Source: Pseudomonas corrugata
GTDB lineage: Bacteria; Pseudomonadota; Gammaproteobacteria; Pseudomonadales; Pseudomonadaceae
Reading direction: 5' to 3'
NCBI RefSeq assembly: GCF_001269905.1
Contig: NZ_LHVK01000006.1
Span: 1-64,000 of the forward strand
DNA length: 64,000 bases
The position numbers and the translations under genes are program-made. Shown here in pieces: positions 1-7,556 of this stretch (the stretch's first letter is position 1; every line of letters begins with the position of its first letter). Under the pieces are notes generated by a model. It was given only the letters and a program-made list of their open reading frames with translations. It had not been told where the DNA came from and searched no databases.

Positions 1-90
1 TGTGGGAGCGAGCCGGCTCGCGATAGCGGTGGCACATTCAACGCGGATGCAGGCAGGCCTGGCGTCTTCGCGAGCAGGCTCGCTCCCACA
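1..90. repeat. REPIN-type inverted repeat, copy 1
   Basis: Two inverted REP-like arms, TGTGGGAGCGAGC at the left and GCTCGCTCCCACA at the right, enclose a spacer of about 40 bp. The same unit recurs at 135-224 with an almost identical spacer, so this is a local tandem duplication. This family (GTGGGAGCGAGC) is also found near 21774, 43510 and 57548. Confidence 0.85.
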
Positions 91-134
91 ATGGATTTTT
101 GGTGTGTGCAGGGTCTGTGTACGGCATCGAACTC

Positions 135-224
135 TGTGGGAGCGAGCCTGCTCGCGATAGCGGTGGCACATTCAACGCGGATGCAGGCAGGTCTGGCGTC
201 TTCGCGGACGAGCCCGCTCTCACA
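135..224. repeat. REPIN-type inverted repeat, copy 2
   Basis: Near-identical second copy of the 1-90 unit. The left arm TGTGGGAGCGAGCCTGCTCG is intact; the right arm is degraded. It ends a few bases before the stop codon of the Nudix gene, so it lies in that gene's 3' region. Confidence 0.85.
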
Positions 225-230
225 AAGGGG

Positions 231-794
231 TCAGCGGATGAAGTGGATCTTGCCGCTGTCGTCGTTGCCGATGTAGATGCCATAGACCCCGGCCTGGCGC
301 TCCTCGATGTAGCGTTCGAGGATTTGGCGGATGGCCGGGTAGTAAATGCTGTCCCAGGGAATGTCCTCTGGCGCGAAGAACTGGCAGGCGAGGGTTTCCG
401 GGCCGAACTGGCCGGTGATCTCCAGTGCGACGGCGCGGAAGATGATGTACACCTCGCTGATCTTCGGCACGCTGAAGATCGAGTAGGGGGAGACGATGTC
501 CGCCCGTACTCCGGTTTCTTCCCAGACTTCCCGCAGCGCCGCCTGCTCGGTGGTCTCGTTGCCTTCCATGAACCCTGCCGGCAGGGTCCAGGTGCCTGGA
601 CGTGGGGGGATGGCGCGCTGGCATAACAGGTATTTGCCGTCCTGCTCGATGATGCAGCCGGCAATGATCTTCGGGTTGACGTAGTGGATGTAGCCGCAGC
701 CGCCACACATCAGCCGCTCGTGAGTATCGCCCGCCGGCATGCGTCGACTCAGGTCGCTACCGCCACACTTTGGGCAAAAGCTCGGGCTGAACAT
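231..794 (-). CDS. Nudix hydrolase with N-terminal zinc ribbon
   Basis: 187-aa protein of the Nudix superfamily, probably a nucleoside-diphosphate-derivative pyrophosphatase (ADP-ribose or NADH type). The first 40 residues hold a zinc ribbon with CPKCG and CGGCG pairs. A Nudix box runs from GFMEGNE to REVWEETGV at about residues 73-95 with the Mg-binding REVWEE core intact. The start ATG lies one base from the stop of the GntR regulator gene, so the two are probably co-transcribed. The natural substrate cannot be read from sequence. It is too short, and lacks the SQPWPFP-type motif, to be NudC, which is present elsewhere in the window. Confidence 0.93.
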   Translation of the reverse strand: MFSPSFCPKCGGSDLSRRMPAGDTHERLMCGGCGYIHYVNPKIIAGCIIEQDGKYLLCQRAIPPRPGTWTLPAGFMEGNETTEQAALREVWEETGVRADIVSPYSIFSVPKISEVYIIFRAVALEITGQFGPETLACQFFAPEDIPWDSIYYPAIRQILERYIEERQAGVYGIYIGNDDSGKIHFIR

Positions 795-795
795 G

Positions 796-1548
796 TCAGT
801 GTCCTATGCGGGGTTCTTTCAGAGCGATGGGGACCGTGATTTCAGGCATGTCGCCGGTCTCTTCCTGCTTGCGCTTGAGATACTCCAGGGCAACCTTGGC
901 CGCGGCCCGTACGTGGTCCACCGAAGCCTGGTGGGCGGCCAGCGGATCGCCGCTCTTGATGGCCTCGACGATGCGTTCCATTTCCTGGTTGCTGGCGCCT
1001 CGGCGGTTTTCCTGGGACACCGAGGTGGCTCGCAGGTAGCTGATCCGCGCCTGCAACTGGCGCAGTTGGGTCGCGGCCACATGATTACCGGAGCCTTCAA
1101 GCAGCACGTCGTAGAACCCCTGCACCGAATCCAGCACCTGCTGCAGCTCGCCGTTCTTGAGGGCCTCGCGGTTTTCCTTCAGGGCCTTTTCGAGGGCCTT
1201 GATGTCCTTGGCGCTGGCGCGCAGGGTGAACAGCTGGACGATCAGCCCTTCGAGCACGCAACGCAGCTCATAGATGTCACCGGCATCGCTCAAGGTGATG
1301 ATCGCGACCCGTGGCCCCTTGGCATCGGCGAATTCCACCAGGCCTTCGGATTCCAGGTGTCGCAAGGCTTCGCGCACCGACGTACGGCTCACGCCCAGAC
1401 GATCGCACAGATCGCGCTCGACCAGACGATCTCCCGGCAGGAGCTGGAAGTTCATGATGGCGCTTCGCAGCTTGTCCAGCACGATCTCGCGCAGGGTAAC
1501 GGGATTGCGATTGACCTTGAAGCTGTCGTCGAGGGGCAGGCGTTTCAT
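796..1548 (-). CDS. GntR-family transcriptional regulator (FCD/FadR subfamily)
   Basis: 250 aa. The N-terminal winged helix-turn-helix spans about residues 18-80, with the typical PGDRL and GVSRTSVREALRHLESEGLV elements. The all-helical FCD ligand domain follows, with ELRCVLEG and late His residues (HVRAA) that in this family usually ligate a metal. FCD regulators normally repress catabolic operons and are released by a pathway metabolite. The gene ends the operon that starts at 7142, and a TGGTATACCA palindrome upstream of the first gene is its likely target. The ribosome binding site is weak (GAGC), and a terminator-like hairpin lies just upstream at 1577-1610, so expression may be partly attenuated. 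Confidence 0.93.
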   Translation of the reverse strand: MKRLPLDDSFKVNRNPVTLREIVLDKLRSAIMNFQLLPGDRLVERDLCDRLGVSRTSVREALRHLESEGLVEFADAKGPRVAIITLSDAGDIYELRCVLEGLIVQLFTLRASAKDIKALEKALKENREALKNGELQQVLDSVQGFYDVLLEGSGNHVAATQLRQLQARISYLRATSVSQENRRGASNQEMERIVEAIKSGDPLAAHQASVDHVRAAAKVALEYLKRKQEETGDMPEITVPIALKEPRIGH

Positions 1549-1576
1549 GGGCGTTGCTCTTTAGGTGGCTGTCCAC

Positions 1577-1610
1577 ATAAAAAGAGCACGTCGATCATCA
1601 CGTGCTCTTT
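1577..1610 (-). terminator. Intrinsic terminator between CMD-family gene and GntR gene
   Basis: A perfect 11-bp stem (AAAGAGCACGT / ACGTGCTCTTT) with an 8-nt loop is followed on the minus strand by TTTTTAT. It lies 17 nt after the stop of the carboxymuconolactone-decarboxylase-like gene and 29 nt before the GntR start, so it should reduce read-through into the regulator and Nudix genes. Confidence 0.75.
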
Positions 1611-1626
1611 GCGAAAACAGCCAAGG

Positions 1627-2016
1627 TTAACTGGAGGCCTCGGCATCGGCTTCAGCGAAGGCTTCACGGGCGAGCCGGAAACTGTCGACGGCTGCGGGTA
1701 CACCGCAATAAATACCGACCTGAAGCAGAATTTCGCGTATTTGTTCACGACTCAGGCCATTGCGCAAGGCGCCGCGTACATGCAGCTTGAGCTCGTGAGG
1801 CCGATTGAGCGCCGAAATCATGGCCAAGTTTATCATGCTGCGTTCCTTGAGCGACAAACCCTCACGGCCCCAGACGTGACCCCAGCAGTATTCAGTGACC
1901 ATTTCCTGCAATGGCCGGGTGAAGTCGTCGGCGTTTTCCAGGGAGCGCTTCACATAGGCTTCGCCCAGCACCTGGGTGCGGATCTGTAAGCCTTTCTCGT
2001 ACTTTTCGTTGCTCAT
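1627..2016 (-). CDS. Carboxymuconolactone decarboxylase (CMD)/AhpD-like protein
   Basis: 129 aa, a single small alpha-helical CMD domain. It resembles the gamma-carboxymuconolactone decarboxylase PcaC in length and in blocks such as YCWGHVWGREGL, LSLKERSMINLAMISALNRPHELKLHVRGAL and GLSREQIREILLQVGIYCGVPAA. It lacks the CxxC of the peroxidase-type AhpD proteins, so a decarboxylase or isomerase-like role is more likely than peroxide reduction. A good GGGAGAT ribosome site precedes the ATG. The context is an aldehyde-dehydrogenase-rich catabolic operon without other beta-ketoadipate genes, so a true PcaC role is doubtful. Confidence 0.92.
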   Translation of the reverse strand: MSNEKYEKGLQIRTQVLGEAYVKRSLENADDFTRPLQEMVTEYCWGHVWGREGLSLKERSMINLAMISALNRPHELKLHVRGALRNGLSREQIREILLQVGIYCGVPAAVDSFRLAREAFAEADAEASS

Positions 2017-2037
2017 TTCGATTATCTCCCGTGGGGC

Positions 2038-3489
2038 TCAGAGCCCGCCCATCAGGGTGTATTTGAGTTCAAGGTAATCCTCGATGCCATACTTGGAGCC
2101 TTCACGCCCCAGGCCCGACGTCTTGACGCCACCGAACGGGGCCACCTCGGTAGAAATCAGCCCTTCGTTGATGCCGACCATGCCGTACTCCAGCGCCTCG
2201 CTCATGCGCCAGGCCCGACCCAGGTCGCGGGTGTAGCAATAGGCGGCGAGCCCCGAATCGGTGTCGTTGGCCATCTGCACGGCCTGGGCCTCGTTGTCGA
2301 AGCGAAAGACCGCCGCCAGTGGACCGAAGGTTTCTTCCCGGGCAACTTTCATCTGCGGCGTGACGCCGGCCAGCACTGTCGGCTGGAAGAACCCGTGCCC
2401 CAGGGCATGGCGTTCGCCGCCACAGATCAGCCGGGCACCGTGGGCGAGGGCGTCCTGCACATGCTCCTCGACCTTGGCGACGGCCCGTTCGTTGATCAGC
2501 GGTCCCTGGCTGACGCCGGCCTCGAAACCGCTGCCGACCTTCAATTGCGCCACGCGCTCGGACAGGCGTGTGACAAACGCATCATGAATGCCGTCCTGCA
2601 CCAGGAAGCGATTGACACAGACGCAGGTCTGTCCGGCATTGCGGAACTTGGCGATCAGCGCACCCTCCACCGCGCGCTCCAGGTCGGCATCGTCGAAGAC
2701 GATGAAGGGGGCGTTGCCGCCCAGTTCCAGCGAGACCTTCTTCAAGGTTGGCGCGCACTGGGCCATCAGCAATTTGCCAATGGCCGTGGAGCCGGTGAAC
2801 GACAGCTTGCGTACCAACGGGCTGCCTGTCAGTTCACCGCCGATGGCCACAGCGTCGCCGGTCACCACGTTGAAGATCCCCGCTGGAATCCCGGCCTGTT
2901 CCGCCAGGGCCGCCATGGCCAAGGCCGAGAAGGGCGTTTCCGGTGCGGGCTTGACGATGCAGGGACAGCCTGCGGCCAGGGCGGGACCAGCCTTGCGGGT
3001 GATCATCGCCGCAGGGAAGTTCCACGGGGTGATGGCCGCGACGACACCGATAGGCTCCTTGCTCACCACGATCCGGGCATCGCCTTTGTGGCTGGGGATG
3101 GTGTCGCCGTAGATACGTTTCGCTTCTTCGGCGAACCATTCGATGAAGCTGGCGGCGTAGAGAATTTCGCCCTTGGCTTCGGCCAGTGGTTTGCCTTGTT
3201 CGAGGGTGAGGATTTCTGCCAATGCGTCGGCGTTCTCAAGCATCAGCCCGTGCCAGCGCTTGAGGGTCTGGCTGCGCTCCTTGGCGATCAGCCCGCGCCA
3301 GGCCGGCCAGGCCTGGTTGGCGGCGGCGATGGCCTGGCGGGCCTGTTCGGCGCCCAGGTTCGGCACCCGGCCGATCAGCTCGCCGTTGGCCGGGTTGAAG
3401 ATCTCCTGGCAGGCACCGTCGGGGGCCTCGAGCCATTGGCCGTCGATGTAGGCCTGCTGGCGGAACAGTTGCGAGGCTGCTGGACTCAT
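2038..3489 (-). CDS. NAD(P)-dependent aldehyde dehydrogenase, succinate-semialdehyde dehydrogenase type
   Basis: 483 aa, full length for the GabD-like branch of the ALDH superfamily. The cofactor-binding block VVAAITPWNFPAAMITRK, the general-base Glu in LELGGNAPFIVFDDADLE and the nucleophilic Cys in NAGQTCVCVNRF are all present. It probably oxidises a C4-C5 semialdehyde to the acid. The start is set by AGGAG upstream. It is separated from the flavin reductase gene by about 200 bp holding a REP element. It is the second aldehyde dehydrogenase of the operon, which implies two successive aldehyde oxidations or two alternative substrates. Confidence 0.93.
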   Translation of the reverse strand: MSPAASQLFRQQAYIDGQWLEAPDGACQEIFNPANGELIGRVPNLGAEQARQAIAAANQAWPAWRGLIAKERSQTLKRWHGLMLENADALAEILTLEQGKPLAEAKGEILYAASFIEWFAEEAKRIYGDTIPSHKGDARIVVSKEPIGVVAAITPWNFPAAMITRKAGPALAAGCPCIVKPAPETPFSALAMAALAEQAGIPAGIFNVVTGDAVAIGGELTGSPLVRKLSFTGSTAIGKLLMAQCAPTLKKVSLELGGNAPFIVFDDADLERAVEGALIAKFRNAGQTCVCVNRFLVQDGIHDAFVTRLSERVAQLKVGSGFEAGVSQGPLINERAVAKVEEHVQDALAHGARLICGGERHALGHGFFQPTVLAGVTPQMKVAREETFGPLAAVFRFDNEAQAVQMANDTDSGLAAYCYTRDLGRAWRMSEALEYGMVGINEGLISTEVAPFGGVKTSGLGREGSKYGIEDYLELKYTLMGGL

Positions 3490-3533
3490 GCCGACTCCTG
3501 AAATAAAGATGGAAAATGACGTCTGGCGCTACC

Positions 3534-3666
3534 TTGTGTCGAGGGGATCTATCCCCGCTGGGCTGCGCAGCAGCCCTAAAACAGACAGCTCCGTGCGTCA
3601 TGTCAATGAAGTTGCCTGTATTGGGGACGCTGCGCGCCCCAGCGGGGATAAATCCCCTCGCCACAA
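3534..3666. repeat. REP-type long inverted repeat (GTGGCGAGGGGAT family)
   Basis: The left arm TTGTGTCGAGGGGATCTATC and the right arm GATAAATCCCCTCGCCACAA are inverted copies separated by about 90 bp that contains smaller inverted pieces. The same family lies at 29612-29703 and 52635-52784. It sits inside the catabolic operon, between the flavin reductase and SSADH-type genes. Confidence 0.85.
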
Positions 3667-3697
3667 CAGTGTTCGGCTCAGGTTCTTCTTGCGCCGT

Positions 3698-4183
3698 TCA
3701 GGTCAGGGTGGGTAAGGCGCCCAACTTGCCCTTGTGGTAGATCATCGGCGTGACCGGCTGCTCGGGCAGGATCAGGTGCTTGACCGCGCCGACGATGATT
3801 GCGTGGTCGCCGCCGTCGTATTCGCGCCACAGTTCGCACTCGATGATTGCCGTGGCCTTGGCCAGGATCGGGTTGCCGAGGTCGCTCAGGTGCCAGTCGA
3901 TGCCCTTGGCCTTGTCCTTGCCTTTACCGGCGAAGGCGTAGGCTTCGGCAGTCTGGTCGGCGGACAGCAGGTGAATCGCGAACTGCTTGCTGTCCCGCAG
4001 GATCGGGTAGGTGTCGGAAGCGTAGTTGGGGCAGAACAGGACCAGCGCCGGGTCGATCGACAGTGCGCTGAACGCACTGGCGGTGATGCCAACGATGTTC
4101 CCTTCAGGGTCCAGGGTGGTGACCACCGTGACGCCGGAGGGGAACGAGCCCATGACTTCTTTGTAAATGCCGGGTTCGATCAT
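3698..4183 (-). CDS. Flavin reductase family protein (monooxygenase reductase component)
   Basis: 161 aa, one split-barrel flavin reductase domain (HpaC/RutF type). Typical blocks are GSFPSGVTVVTT, GITASAFSALSIDPALVLFC and DHAIIVGAVKHL. Such proteins reduce FMN or FAD with NAD(P)H and pass the reduced flavin to a separate monooxygenase. No flavin-dependent monooxygenase gene is seen in the operon or elsewhere in the window, so its partner is outside or absent. AGGAG precedes the ATG; 12 nt separate it from the upstream aldehyde dehydrogenase. Confidence 0.93.
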   Translation of the reverse strand: MIEPGIYKEVMGSFPSGVTVVTTLDPEGNIVGITASAFSALSIDPALVLFCPNYASDTYPILRDSKQFAIHLLSADQTAEAYAFAGKGKDKAKGIDWHLSDLGNPILAKATAIIECELWREYDGGDHAIIVGAVKHLILPEQPVTPMIYHKGKLGALPTLT

Positions 4184-4195
4184 GGCGGCAGTCTC

Positions 4196-5677
4196 CTAGC
4201 GCATCACGAAGGGGTCAGGCATCGGTGCCTGAGAAAGGTTGATCCACACCGTTTTCAGTTCGGTATAGGCCAGCACCGAATCGATGCCGCTTTCACGTCC
4301 GTAGCCGCTGTTCTTGAAGCCCCCGATGGGCGCCATGGCCGAGACGGCACGGTAGGTGTTGACCCAGATGATGCCCGAACGCACGTCCCGGGCCAGGCGA
4401 TGGGCGCGGCCGAGGTCGCGGGTCCAGATACCGGCGGCGAGGCCGAACTGCGAGTCGTTGGCGATGGCCAGGGCTTCGGCTTCGTCTTTGAAGCGAATCA
4501 CCGAGGCCACCGGGCCGAAGACTTCCTCCTGCATGATCTTCATCGAATTGCGGTCGCATTCGAACAAGGTCGGCTCATAGAACCAGCCTTCACCCAGGTT
4601 CTGTGGGCGCTTGCCGCCCAGGCGCAGGCGCGCACCCTCGGCGATGGCGTCAGCAACCAGACCTTCGACCACGGCCAGTTGCTGGGCGGTGGCCATCGGT
4701 CCCATTTCGCTGCTGTCGTCTTGCGGGTTACCGATTCGGATGCGCTTGGCGCGCTCTTCCAGGCGCGAGACAAACTCATCGTAGATCTCGTCCTGCACCA
4801 GCAGCCGCGAGCCGGACACGCAGCTCTGGCCCGATGCGGCATAGATCCCGGCAATTGCACCGTTGACGGCGCTGTCGAGGTCGGCGTCGGCGAAGATGAT
4901 GTTGGGTGACTTGCCCCCCAGTTCCAGGGACAGCTTGGCGAAGTTCTCCGCGCTGCTGCGCACCACATGGCGGGCTGTGGCGGCGCCGCCGGTGAAGGCG
5001 ATCTTGCGTACCAGCGGGTGGCGGGTGAGGGCGGCGCCGGTACTTGGGCCGTAACCGGTCACGACGTTGACCACGCCTGCCGGAAATCCGGCCTCCAGGG
5101 CCAGGCGCGCCAGCTCCAGAACGGTTGCCGAGGCATGTTCGGACGGCTTGATCACGATGGTATTGCCAGCCGCCAGTGCCGGGGCGAGCTTGATCGCGGT
5201 CAGGTAGAGGGGGCTGTTCCAGGGAATGATTGCCGCCACCACGCCCATGGCTTCGTGCACGGTGTAGGCAAACATGTCCGGCTTGTCGAGGGGCAGGGAG
5301 CCGCCTTCGAGTTTGTCGGCCAGGCCCGCGGTGTAATGGAAGAACTCTGGCAGATAGCCCACCTGGCCCCGGGTTTCGCGGATCAGCTTGCCGTTATCGC
5401 GGCTTTCCAACTGGGCCAGTTGCTCCTTGTTTTCTGTGATCAGATCACCGAGACGGCGCAGCAACTTGCCCCGGGCGGTCGCCGTAAGTCCACGCCACGC
5501 GGGGCTTTCAAACGCCATCTGCGCCGCCTGGACGGCGCGTTCGACGTCGGCTTCGCCGGCGTCGGGCAGTTCAGCCCAGGCTTGGGCCAGGGCCGGGTTC
5601 AGGCTTTCGAAGGTCTTGCCGGACAGGGCATCGACCCATTCTCCGCCGATGCACATCTGGAAGCGTGCGAGAGTCAT
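4196..5677 (-). CDS. Aldehyde dehydrogenase family protein
   Basis: 493 aa, complete ALDH fold. It has VVAAIIPWNSPLYLTAIK for cofactor binding, a Glu in LELGGKSPNIIFADADLD and the catalytic Cys in SGQSCVSGSRLL. The start overlaps the stop of the upstream hydrolase gene by ATGA, indicating translational coupling. The best subfamily guess is a broad betaine-aldehyde/phenylacetaldehyde-type ALDH; the substrate is not readable. It is distinct in sequence from the SSADH-type enzyme two genes downstream. Confidence 0.93.
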   Translation of the reverse strand: MTLARFQMCIGGEWVDALSGKTFESLNPALAQAWAELPDAGEADVERAVQAAQMAFESPAWRGLTATARGKLLRRLGDLITENKEQLAQLESRDNGKLIRETRGQVGYLPEFFHYTAGLADKLEGGSLPLDKPDMFAYTVHEAMGVVAAIIPWNSPLYLTAIKLAPALAAGNTIVIKPSEHASATVLELARLALEAGFPAGVVNVVTGYGPSTGAALTRHPLVRKIAFTGGAATARHVVRSSAENFAKLSLELGGKSPNIIFADADLDSAVNGAIAGIYAASGQSCVSGSRLLVQDEIYDEFVSRLEERAKRIRIGNPQDDSSEMGPMATAQQLAVVEGLVADAIAEGARLRLGGKRPQNLGEGWFYEPTLFECDRNSMKIMQEEVFGPVASVIRFKDEAEALAIANDSQFGLAAGIWTRDLGRAHRLARDVRSGIIWVNTYRAVSAMAPIGGFKNSGYGRESGIDSVLAYTELKTVWINLSQAPMPDPFVMR

Positions 5678-6507
5678 GCAACGATCCCCTTTATTGAATT
5701 TTGTTGGGCGTACGCCTTGTCGAGGAACTCCAGCAGCAACTGGTTGACCAGACGTGGCGATTCCACCGGCATCATATGCCGCTGCTCGGCAAGCACGGCA
5801 ACGGCAGCACCAGGAATACGCGCGGCCAGTTGTTCCGCCATTTCGGGGGTTGAACCCGGGTCCAGCTCACCGGTGGCGATCAGCGTCGGTGCCTGGATGC
5901 TGCCCAGGTCGTCGGCACGGTACATGTCCTGGGTGGCGAACAGTTCATAAGTGGTCAGGTAACCCTGGGGATCATTCTTCGCCAGGGTCTGGCGCAGCGC
6001 GGCGATCTGTGCCGGGTTGGCGGCCTGGTATTCGCGGCTGAACCAGCGAGACAGTGCCGCTTCGGCGTTGGCGTCCGGACCATGCTCGGCCGCCTGGGCG
6101 GTACGGGCGATGACCCCGGCACGTTGCTCGGGGCTGCGGTTGAACACACTATTGAGCACTACCAGGCTTTGCAGACGCTGCGGGTAATGCAGGGCGAAAG
6201 CACGTGCCACCAGCCCGCCCATAGAGAAACCGATCACTGTGGCTTGAGGCACTTGCAGATGGTCGAGCAGTTCCCGCAACTGGTCGGCGTAACCGAGCAA
6301 ACCGGTGCCGCTGGCGGGGCGCGGGCTGGCGCCATGGCCGAGCATATCGTAGGTAATAACACGGTATGTCGTGGCCAGGCCAACGACCTGGCCGCCCCAC
6401 ATTTCTTTATTCAGGCCCACGCCGTGGATCAAGACCACGGGCTGGCCTTGGCCGGTCGCCAGGTAACTGGTGCCGGCCGGGGTGAGTTCAGCGGTGAGCC
6501 GAATCAT
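5674..6507 (-). CDS. Alpha/beta-fold hydrolase (RutD-like)
   Basis: 277 aa from the ATG at 6507, chosen because GCAGGAGCG lies directly upstream; longer in-frame starts would run into the preceding gene. The oxyanion strand PVVLIHGVGLNKEMW, the nucleophile elbow GFSMGG (about residue 104), an acid in ATGELDPGSTPEM and a late His in EQRHMMP form a standard triad. Together with the nearby flavin reductase it recalls the RutD/RutF pairing of pyrimidine degradation, but no RutA/RutB homologue is present, so this is only an analogy. It likely hydrolyses an ester, lactone or amide intermediate. Confidence 0.9.
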   Translation of the reverse strand: MIRLTAELTPAGTSYLATGQGQPVVLIHGVGLNKEMWGGQVVGLATTYRVITYDMLGHGASPRPASGTGLLGYADQLRELLDHLQVPQATVIGFSMGGLVARAFALHYPQRLQSLVVLNSVFNRSPEQRAGVIARTAQAAEHGPDANAEAALSRWFSREYQAANPAQIAALRQTLAKNDPQGYLTTYELFATQDMYRADDLGSIQAPTLIATGELDPGSTPEMAEQLAARIPGAAVAVLAEQRHMMPVESPRLVNQLLLEFLDKAYAQQNSIKGIVA

Positions 6508-6551
6508 GAAGCGCTCCTGCATGCCTTTTCTTGTTATGGGGCCGGGCTGGA

Positions 6552-7142
6552 TTACTGAGCCTTCTCGGCGGCCAGTTCTTCCAGGTCGATATAGCGGTTG
6601 CCGATGCGCGGATGCAGGCGGCCACCATCGGCGCAACCCAGCACCACGACAATTTCGTCGGCACGCGGCGCATCTTCGATCTGCATTTCCAGGGTGATGT
6701 AGTGCGAACGCAGACCTTCGTCGTCCTTATGCATCATCGGGATCTGGATCGAGGTGCCAGGACCGCCGCGCTTGTTGGTGAAGCTCAGGTAGCTCTTGGC
6801 CTTGACCGCTTCGCGGTAATGGTTGCCGAAGCGCAAGGTATGGATCACGGCAGAGGCATGCTCGATTTCACCGTCGGCGCCGACGACAGCAGCCTTGCCA
6901 TAGGCTTCGATTTTCTCGGCACCGCCGATAATGCCCACCAGGCGTTCGACCATCAGCGCACCGAGATCGGAACAGTTGGCGCGGATTTCCGGCTTCAGGT
7001 CTTCGACGAAACCCCGGCCCAGCCAAGGGTTTTTCATGACCACCGCCAGCCCGACCATGGTCACCGGCTTGTCGGTGGCCTTGCCGCCCTCGATAAAGGT
7101 TTCTTCGGCATAGCTGACGATCTTGCGAATTTCGAAACTCAT
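6552..7142 (-). CDS. Amino acid synthesis family protein (AA_synth, DUF1185)
   Basis: 196 aa from the ATG at 7142 (GGAGGG upstream); an upstream in-frame extension to 7508 crosses the promoter region and is not credible. The sequence matches the AA_synth family in blocks such as MSFEIRKIVSYAEETFIEGG, NPWLGRGFVEDLKPEI, YGKAAVVGADGEIEHASA and NKRGGPGTSIQIPMMHKDDE. The biochemical activity of this family is not established to my knowledge despite its name. It is the first gene of the operon and lies 41 bp from the palindromic operator candidate. Confidence 0.88.
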   Translation of the reverse strand: MSFEIRKIVSYAEETFIEGGKATDKPVTMVGLAVVMKNPWLGRGFVEDLKPEIRANCSDLGALMVERLVGIIGGAEKIEAYGKAAVVGADGEIEHASAVIHTLRFGNHYREAVKAKSYLSFTNKRGGPGTSIQIPMMHKDDEGLRSHYITLEMQIEDAPRADEIVVVLGCADGGRLHPRIGNRYIDLEELAAEKAQ

Positions 7143-7182
7143 GGGCTGCTCCGTGGAGGGATGAAAGGTGTCTGTGCGTCTG

Positions 7183-7194
7183 ATGGTATACCAT
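7183..7194. promoter_or_regulatory. Candidate GntR (FCD) operator palindrome
   Basis: A perfect 12-bp palindrome, ATGGTATACCAT, centred about 46 bp upstream of the first gene of the catabolic operon. FadR/FCD-type GntR regulators typically bind TGGTnnnACCA-like palindromes, and the operon encodes exactly such a regulator. Its position near the expected promoter suits repression. The assignment is inferred from position and consensus. Confidence 0.65.
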
Positions 7195-7451
7195 AATACT
7201 GTTGGCGCAAGTGTCTCCGTTGAGTTTGTTCGCGAGCGGGCGACAGAAGGGCTTGCCAGGCAAGGCGAACCTATAGCGCGAAGGGTATGGGCGGTGGAGA
7301 AATCGAGAGAAACTGGTGCCCGATGTCGACAGGAGACATGTGGTTTGTCGAGCTGGAACGCCAGGGACCCGCGTTTTTGGGGGGCAGGGCGCTGATGCTT
7401 TCTCGTTTCGATAGGGCATAAGCTAATCGCAAATTGAGCTAAAAGAATAAA

Positions 7452-7467
7452 TTGACAATCCGTTGTC
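7452..7467 (+). promoter_or_regulatory. Candidate promoter and operator of the NRPS-PKS cluster
   Basis: In the A/T-rich stretch before the DMT transporter gene a consensus -35 hexamer TTGACA (7452-7457) overlaps the inverted repeat GACAA-TCCG-TTGTC (7454-7467). A weak -10 candidate (TAGGCT) follows 16 bp later. The overlap of a -35 box and a dyad suggests a regulated promoter reading rightward. No regulator gene lies in the cluster itself. Confidence 0.35.
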
Positions 7468-7556
7468 TGAAGATAGGCTTCCAAAGCGTTGCTTGGTGGG
7501 ACGCGCAAGACTTGGCCAAGATGGCCGGGCTGATGAGATTACTGGAGTTGTTGTGC

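Noticed and set aside
1627-2016. pcaC of the beta-ketoadipate pathway
   Set aside because: The length fits, but no pcaB, pcaD or other pathway genes are present, and the operon has aldehyde dehydrogenases instead.
7143-7508. Upstream extension of the AA_synth gene
   Set aside because: It crosses the palindrome and A/T-rich promoter region and shows no family-like sequence; the start at 7142 has GGAGGG.
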